From assembly GCA_009773005.1 (NCBI GenBank), contig WOUT01000013.1, positions 1-64,000 of the forward strand: a DNA stretch of 64,000 nt, in the 5' to 3' direction. Within the stretch, counting starts at the first letter, position 1. Every line of letters starts with the position of its first letter. The position numbers and the translations under genes were made by a program. Below, one piece after another: positions 58,334 through 64,000 of this stretch. A model generated the notes under the pieces. It worked only from the letters and a program-made list of their open reading frames with translations, had not been told where the DNA came from and ran no database searches. Source of the stretch: Chloroflexota bacterium (GTDB taxonomy: Bacteria; Chloroflexota; Anaerolineae; Anaerolineales; Anaerolineaceae).

Positions 58334-60065
58334 GCAGGCGCTCTCCAGCGAGCTTTTTCAGCACACTGATCAATTGGTTGGTCGCCACTGTGCTGATTGG
58401 AATGGGCCAACCTTTGGTTCGCAACGCGGAGGCGAACCGGACCACGGAAGGCTGTCCGAGTGAGGCGCTTGCGATTAATTCAGCATCATTGAATAAAGCG
58501 GCTGTGTTTCCGGTGCGCAGAGCTCGTCCTTCAGACATGATCGTCATGTTTTGGGTCAGTTCTGTGATATCACCCATGCTGTGCGAACTGAGGATCATTT
58601 CAATCCCATTGTTTTGGAATCCTTTGAGAGTTGTGTGCAGGTTTTTTCTTGAGGCGGGGTCAAGGCCGGCGGTCGGTTCATCAAGTATCAGAAGCTCGGG
58701 TTGAATTGCGAGGGTTGCTGCCAGCGCAACTTTTCTTTTTTCTCCACCGCTCAATGTGAAGGTTACCCGGTCTTTGAACTTTTCAAAATCAAGCCCAACC
58801 ACGGACATGGCATTCCGAACTCTTTCCCGCAGTCCTGATCTCCCGTAGAGCAACTTTGGACCGTAAGCGATTTCATCACCGACATATTGCTCAAAAAAAT
58901 AGATTTCCGGGTTTTGAAATACGAGCCCGGCAAATCGCCGTAACGCTTTAACATCCAAATTTTGATCAGAGAAAGAAAACGGTCCAACCTTGACCGACCC
59001 GGATTGAGGCCGATAGAGACCATTCATGTGCTGGAGAAGAGTGGACTTTCCTGAACCTGTGCCGCCCGCAAAACCATGCGCTTTGCCAGCACTCACCTGG
59101 AGAGAAACATCCCGAAGCGCAACATTTTCAAGTGGAGTGCCGGGCAGGTAAGTGTGGTTGAGATTTTCAATGGCGACAAGTGGTTCATCATGCAAGGATA
59201 AACATTCGGTTTGATCAGGAGAAAACACTCCCGTAAATTGAGGAATTTCCTTAAGAGCCAGTTCAAAATTGGGAGAAAGAATTGATAGCAGAGGGTGAGA
59301 AACCCGTACCTCATTCAGCAATTGAAGAGTCAAAGGTTGTTCGAGCCCACATTTTTTTAAAAGAGCGAGGTCGTTAAATAAATTCCCTGGTTTACCGTCA
59401 AACTCGAGAGATCCCTGATGGATCACCAAAGCGCGGTCAGCCCGTGCAGCCTCCTCCATAAAATGGGTGATGAAAATGACAGTGATACCCTCTTCATGTA
59501 GCTGCCGCATTTCTTCTAGCACGTCCTGCCGTCCGCGTGGATCAAGCATGGCAGTAGATTCATCAAAGATCACGCATTCGGGTAACATTGCCAGCACACC
59601 TGCAAGCGCCACCCGTTGCATTTGACCTGCAGAAAGCAAGTGCGGCGGGCGGTGTTTGTGCTTGGTCATCCCAACGGTATTAAGAGCGGCGGTAACCCGT
59701 TCGCGTATTTCAGACGAAGCGACGCCCAGGTTTTCTGGACCAAAGGCTGTATCTTCTTCGATGATCGTGGCGACGATCTGATCTTCAGGATTCTGAAAAA
59801 CCATTCCAACTTGAGAACGGATCTCAGGCAATAAAGATGACTGCCGGGTGTCTTTGCTTTTGACAAATACTTTACCTATTGTGGGCAGCAGGAGAGCATT
59901 GCAATGACGTGCGAAGGTGGTTTTCCCGGAACCATTCGCGCCGAGGATTGCCACCCACTCACCTTTTTCAATTGACAACGAGATATCGTTCAGCGCTGGC
60001 TGGGTTGTCTCAGAGGTTCCCGGGTGACGATATGTGACATGCTCGAATCGGATCAATGGTTCCAA
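58326..60065 (-). CDS. ECF transporter ATPase, two ABC domains fused in one polypeptide
   Basis: GANGSGKTTFARH / LSAGQMQRVALAG and GGTGSGKSTLLQH / LSGGEKRKVALAA. Confidence 0.94.
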   Translation of the reverse strand: MEPLIRFEHVTYRHPGTSETTQPALNDISLSIEKGEWVAILGANGSGKTTFARHCNALLLPTIGKVFVKSKDTRQSSLLPEIRSQVGMVFQNPEDQIVATIIEEDTAFGPENLGVASSEIRERVTAALNTVGMTKHKHRPPHLLSAGQMQRVALAGVLAMLPECVIFDESTAMLDPRGRQDVLEEMRQLHEEGITVIFITHFMEEAARADRALVIHQGSLEFDGKPGNLFNDLALLKKCGLEQPLTLQLLNEVRVSHPLLSILSPNFELALKEIPQFTGVFSPDQTECLSLHDEPLVAIENLNHTYLPGTPLENVALRDVSLQVSAGKAHGFAGGTGSGKSTLLQHMNGLYRPQSGSVKVGPFSFSDQNLDVKALRRFAGLVFQNPEIYFFEQYVGDEIAYGPKLLYGRSGLRERVRNAMSVVGLDFEKFKDRVTFTLSGGEKRKVALAATLAIQPELLILDEPTAGLDPASRKNLHTTLKGFQNNGIEMILSSHSMGDITELTQNMTIMSEGRALRTGNTAALFNDAELIASASLGQPSVVRFASALRTKGWPIPISTVATNQLISVLKKLAGERLHE

Positions 60066-60192
60066 AATTACTCCATAAGGGCGAGATGAAGAATTCCGTC
60101 GTATTATACTGGAGTATAAACCCGATGAAGCGCAAATAGATTTTTTCCTTGTTAGATATTATTTTTTTAGATATTTTTTAGATATTATTTTC

Positions 60193-60221
60193 TTGACTTT
60201 ATGAGGTTCTCGGTCTATACT
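60193..60221 (+). promoter_or_regulatory. sigma70-like promoter TTGACT-N17-TATACT
   Basis: Optimal spacing, about 20 nt upstream of the TPP aptamer. Confidence 0.75.
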
Positions 60222-60239
60222 CATTTTAGAGTATAGTAC

Positions 60240-60331
60240 TACGGGGAGCCTGGTGAACCAGGCTGAGAGGAGGGCTTGCAGCCCTTGACCCGCAAAACCT
60301 GATCCGGATAATGCCGGCGGAGGGATGCGAT
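60240..60331 (+). ncRNA. TPP riboswitch (THI element)
   Basis: GGGGAGCC...GGCTGAGAGGA...CCTTGACCCGCAAAACCTGATCCGGATAATGCCGGCGGAGGGA. Confidence 0.95.
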
Positions 60332-60343
60332 TTTATAATATCC

Positions 60344-60367
60344 AACCCTTCCTGGCGGAGGGTTTTT
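60344..60367 (+). terminator. riboswitch expression-platform hairpin AACCCT-N9-AGGGTTTTT
   Basis: Stem plus T5; the 3' arm overlaps the GGCGGAGG Shine-Dalgarno of thiN. Confidence 0.7.
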
Positions 60368-60369
60368 AT

Positions 60370-61032
60370 TTGCTAAAGAACAGAGCAGTGATATTTGCCA
60401 ACGGTGAAATCTCTGATTTTACGGTCATCGAAGAGCTACTTAAACCGGATGACGATTTGATCGCTGTTGATGGGGGGCTCAGACATATCTGCAAGCTTGA
60501 AAAGAATCCGCAGCTTTTGATCGGTGACTTTGATTCAATTGAATCGTCTGACGTTGAGCGACTGGAAAACCAGGGGGTTGAGATCAGGCGCTTCCCGATT
60601 GAAAAAGACGAAACAGATCTTGAGCTTGCTTTGCTCGCTGTTGCCAGAAAAGGATATCGGGAAGTATTATTGGTCGGTGCGCTCGGTGGGAGGTTGGATC
60701 ATACACTGGCGAATCTGTTCCTCCTGTTGCTTCCCGCTCTTTCCAGGATGAAAGTCACCATAGAAACCGGAACAGAAGAAATATTTCTCATTCGAAAAAC
60801 AACAGTAATTCGGGGTGACAAGGGTGATGTTGTGTCTTTAATCCCATTAAAAGGAAATATCGTAGGCGTGCAAACCAAGGGACTGAAGTACCACCTCGAA
60901 AATGAAACACTTTACATCGAAAAAAGCCGCGGTATCAGCAATGTGATGCTAGAGAAACAAGCCGAAGTTACACTGATTTCCGGCTGTCTGTTATGCATCC
61001 ATTCGCGCAAAAAGGTTTCGGAGGAAAAATGA
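60370..61032 (+). CDS. thiamine pyrophosphokinase
   Basis: NRAVIFANGEISDF, DDDLIAVDGGLRHI, LIGDFDSIE. Start TTG 60370 proposed (track 60325 is inside the aptamer). Confidence 0.9.
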   Translation: MLKNRAVIFANGEISDFTVIEELLKPDDDLIAVDGGLRHICKLEKNPQLLIGDFDSIESSDVERLENQGVEIRRFPIEKDETDLELALLAVARKGYREVLLVGALGGRLDHTLANLFLLLLPALSRMKVTIETGTEEIFLIRKTTVIRGDKGDVVSLIPLKGNIVGVQTKGLKYHLENETLYIEKSRGISNVMLEKQAEVTLISGCLLCIHSRKKVSEEK

Positions 61033-62096
61033 AAAAATTATTCTTGTTTGGTTTTTTTGTAACTGTCTTGTTGGCATTGACTTCTTGCGCGCCAAAAGTA
61101 ACAGGTCCGGTAAGGTTAACTGTGATGACCCACGACTCATTTGCGGTCTCGCAAGAGCTCGTTACCAAATTTGAAACAGAAAACAATGTCAAACTGATAT
61201 TTTTAAAGAGCGGCGATACGGGGTCAGCCTTGAATCGGGCGATCCTGACTAAAAACTCACCACAGGCAGATGTCTTTTATGGGGTTGACAATACCTTCCT
61301 TTCTCGCGCTATCGCTGAGGACTTATTTGAAGCGTATGATTCGCCCATGCTGAAGCAGATCCCGGATGAATTTAAACTTGCCGCCGGCAATGAAGCGCTT
61401 CCCGTAGATTACGGGGATGTGTGCATCAACTATGACAAAGCCTATTTTCTGAAAAATAATCTGGCAGTTCCGCAGACTCTTTCTGATCTATTGAAACCGG
61501 AGTATGGAAAGAAGAACGGAAAGGAGGGACTTTTAGTGGTTGAGAACCCGGCAACCTCTTCGCCTGGATTAGCATTCTTGCTGGCTACCATTGCGGAATT
61601 TGGTCCTGATCACTATCTGGAGTTTTGGCAGTCCTTGAAGGATAACGGAATTGTAGTTGTCAATGATTGGGGAACTGCCTATTATACGAATTTCAGCGCT
61701 TCATCTGGAAAAGGCGCCCAACCAATGGTGGTTTCTTATGCTTCTAGCCCGGTTGCCGAGGTGGTTTTCGCCGAATTACCACTCGCAGAAGCGCCAACCT
61801 CTTCGATCATTGGACCGAACACCTGTTTTCGGCAGATCGAGTTTGTGGGAATTTTAAAGGGAACAAAGAACAAGGCGTTGGCGCAAAAGTTCGTCGACTT
61901 CATGCTGAGCCAGGATTTTCAAGCAGACATGCCGCTGCAAATGTTTGTCTACCCGGTCAACCCGGCAGCCAGTTTGCCCCCTGAATTCGTGAAATTCAGC
62001 CAGTCGCCTGCCAAGCCGGCATCTATGGACCCGGAAACAATCGCTCAGAACCGTGATGCTTGGATCCAGGCATGGTCAGAAGTAGTTCTTCGTTGA
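61029..62096 (+). CDS. thiamine ABC transporter substrate-binding lipoprotein (TbpA/ThiB-like)
   Basis: Lipobox LALTSCA; LTVMTHDSFAVS; VDYGDVCINYDKAYF; downstream of TPP riboswitch. Confidence 0.9.
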   Translation: MKKLFLFGFFVTVLLALTSCAPKVTGPVRLTVMTHDSFAVSQELVTKFETENNVKLIFLKSGDTGSALNRAILTKNSPQADVFYGVDNTFLSRAIAEDLFEAYDSPMLKQIPDEFKLAAGNEALPVDYGDVCINYDKAYFLKNNLAVPQTLSDLLKPEYGKKNGKEGLLVVENPATSSPGLAFLLATIAEFGPDHYLEFWQSLKDNGIVVVNDWGTAYYTNFSASSGKGAQPMVVSYASSPVAEVVFAELPLAEAPTSSIIGPNTCFRQIEFVGILKGTKNKALAQKFVDFMLSQDFQADMPLQMFVYPVNPAASLPPEFVKFSQSPAKPASMDPETIAQNRDAWIQAWSEVVLR

Positions 62097-63775
62097 ATAT
62101 ATTGACAGGGATCAAACAGTTCGTGAAAAAAACCGGAGTATTGCTTTGGTTTTTACCACTGGCTTTTCTGGCAGTTTTCTTCTTAACCCCGCTTATTAAT
62201 ATCTTCGCAGTGATGTTCACCCACCCGGGAGTGATTAATGTCAGGGCGATCTTGCAACCGTTGTGGTTTACCATCTGGCAGGCGGTGATTTCCACGCTGT
62301 TGACGATGATGATCGGTTTGCCTGCTGCTTATGTTTTCTCTCGGTTTACATTTCCGGGTAAACTAATTTTTCGGTTATTGACAACACTTCCTTTTATTCT
62401 TCCAACTGTGGTTGTGGCAGCAGGATTCACCGCTCTGCTAGGTCCGCGAGGATTGTTGAACAGTGCGTTGATGCAGTCGTTGAACCTGGACAATCCGCCA
62501 TTCTTGTTTATGAATACTCTGGGGGCGATCCTCATTGCTCATGTTTTTTACAACACCTCGGTGGTGATCCGCGTGGTTGGCAGCGCACTGTCTCAGCTTG
62601 ACCCGCGTATTGAACAAGCTGGTCAGGTGTTAGGCGCGACACCTGTCAAAGTTTTTCGTGAAATCACAATCCCGTTATTGCGTCCGTCCATATGGGTCGC
62701 TGCATTGATGGTTTTCCTGTTTGATTTCACAAGTTTTGGAGTCATTTTATTGTTGGGTGGTCCAAAATTTTCCACATTGGAAGTGGCGATCTATACCCAA
62801 ACACTCTCCATGTTGAATCTTCCAATGGCTGGTTTACTTTCTCTTATCCAATTGTTTTGCACTTTTGGAGTTACGTTTCTTTATTCAAAGATCAATGGTA
62901 AAAGAACAATCCCACTTATGCCAAGGCTAAAAGGAGAGGGGATAAGAGTTCCTGTCCACATTCGCGAAAAAATCATTGTCCGATTTGTGATCATTTTTTT
63001 AGTGTTGTTGCTGATTCTTCCACTCGGCGCTCTAGCAGCCCGGTCTGTCACGCAAACCGATATCGGAACTGGAACCGGTAGTCGGTTCACGCTTGCTTAC
63101 TATCGCGAATTATTCATTAACCGTCAGGATGCCTTCTTTTATGTCCCTCCAGCCCAAGCTGCATTGAATTCGCTGATATATGCGAGCGTAACGGTGTTAA
63201 TATCTGTCACATTCGGGATATTAGTTGCCTACGCACAGGTACGAAAGCGTGCAGTGAGGCGTTGGTTGGACCCACTGATCATGCTGCCGCTTGGAACTTC
63301 TGCGGTGACGCTTGGATTAGGTTTCTTGATCACTTTTAATCGTCCTCCTCTGGACGTAAAGTCATTTCCACTCTTGATCCCTCTGGCGCACAGCCTGGTG
63401 GCACTACCCTTTGTGGTTCGCACCGTCCAGCCGACTCTCGCCTCCATTCCAGGTTCGCTCCGTGAAGCGGCAGCAGTTTTAGGGGCGTCTCCATGGCGGG
63501 TATGGCGCGAAGTAGAAGCGCCGATCATCGGACGGGCAGTCATAGTAGGAGCAATTTTCTCTTTCACCATTTCGTTAGGCGAGTTTGGCGCGACCAGCTT
63601 TCTAGCCAGACCGGAAACACCCACTCTGCCGCTGGCAATTTATCGGTTTCTTTCACAACCCGGCGCGTTAAATTATGGGCAAGCCATGGCTATGGCGACT
63701 TTGTTGATGTTGATGTGCGCAATCTCGATCGGGTTATTAGATAAGGTCCAACTTGTTGGGCAGAGTGAGATTTAG
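62072..63775 (+). CDS. ABC transporter permease (ThiP-like, two fused BPD modules)
   Basis: Two EAA-like loops: EQAGQVLGATPVKVFREITIPLLRP and REAAAVLGASPWRVWREVEAPIIGR. Confidence 0.9.
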   Translation: MVRSSSSLNILTGIKQFVKKTGVLLWFLPLAFLAVFFLTPLINIFAVMFTHPGVINVRAILQPLWFTIWQAVISTLLTMMIGLPAAYVFSRFTFPGKLIFRLLTTLPFILPTVVVAAGFTALLGPRGLLNSALMQSLNLDNPPFLFMNTLGAILIAHVFYNTSVVIRVVGSALSQLDPRIEQAGQVLGATPVKVFREITIPLLRPSIWVAALMVFLFDFTSFGVILLLGGPKFSTLEVAIYTQTLSMLNLPMAGLLSLIQLFCTFGVTFLYSKINGKRTIPLMPRLKGEGIRVPVHIREKIIVRFVIIFLVLLLILPLGALAARSVTQTDIGTGTGSRFTLAYYRELFINRQDAFFYVPPAQAALNSLIYASVTVLISVTFGILVAYAQVRKRAVRRWLDPLIMLPLGTSAVTLGLGFLITFNRPPLDVKSFPLLIPLAHSLVALPFVVRTVQPTLASIPGSLREAAAVLGASPWRVWREVEAPIIGRAVIVGAIFSFTISLGEFGATSFLARPETPTLPLAIYRFLSQPGALNYGQAMAMATLLMLMCAISIGLLDKVQLVGQSEI

Positions 63776-63789
63776 AGGCGGAGAAACCA

Positions 63790-64000
63790 TTGGACCGTTT
63801 GGAGATCATAAACGTTTTCAAGGACTATGAAGGTGAACCGCTATTGAAGGGCATCAACTTCAGCGTCAAGAGCGGCGAAACACTTTGCCTTTTAGGGCGG
63901 TCTGGAAGCGGAAAAAGCACCTTGCTGCGAATTATTGCTGGAATTGAAACAGCGGATTCCGGCGAGATTCTTTGGAATGGAAAAAGCTTGACGGGTATTC
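63790..64000 (+). CDS. ABC transporter ATP-binding protein (ThiQ-like), truncated by window edge
   Basis: TTG start; LDRLEIINVFKDYEGEPLLKGINFSVKSGETLCLLGRSGSGKSTLLRIIAGIE. Confidence 0.85.
   Translation, partial: MDRLEIINVFKDYEGEPLLKGINFSVKSGETLCLLGRSGSGKSTLLRIIAGIETADSGEILWNGKSLTGI

Overview
The window looks like a contiguous chromosomal segment of a Chloroflexota (probably Anaerolineae-like) bacterium; this taxonomic call is inferred from gene content only. Most genes are ordinary housekeeping: tsaE/tsaB/rimI, udg, trpS, dtd, uvrC, coaE, cdaA/cdaR, der, lepB, pepF, an ECF transporter and a thiamine locus. There is also an exopolysaccharide/glycosyltransferase cluster (about 9.8-18.2 kb). 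The observations most worth a second look are: (1) a group II intron 5' end interrupting an IS3-type orfA at the left edge; (2) an eight-gene co-oriented block of mostly unknown function (18.3-26.5 kb) with a MutL/GlmL-like tandem ASKHA protein, a zinc-ribbon protein carrying repeated P-x-W-L motifs, a sandwich-hybrid-like protein and an LPxTG-like surface protein; (3) selD with an in-frame UGA at the catalytic position (selenocysteine) and a candidate bacterial SECIS hairpin, which the ORF track truncates; (4) a repeated promoter geometry (-10 box, then 6-9 nt, then ATG) at seven genes, suggesting leaderless mRNAs and correcting several starts; (5) near-perfect 86/87-bp tandem repeats containing the 3' end of tRNA-Gly; (6) a histidine kinase lacking its G1 (DxGxG) box next to a broken DUF2807-like gene; (7) a TPP riboswitch with a visible expression platform, so the called thiN start lies inside the aptamer. 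No CRISPR array, rRNA or prophage was seen.
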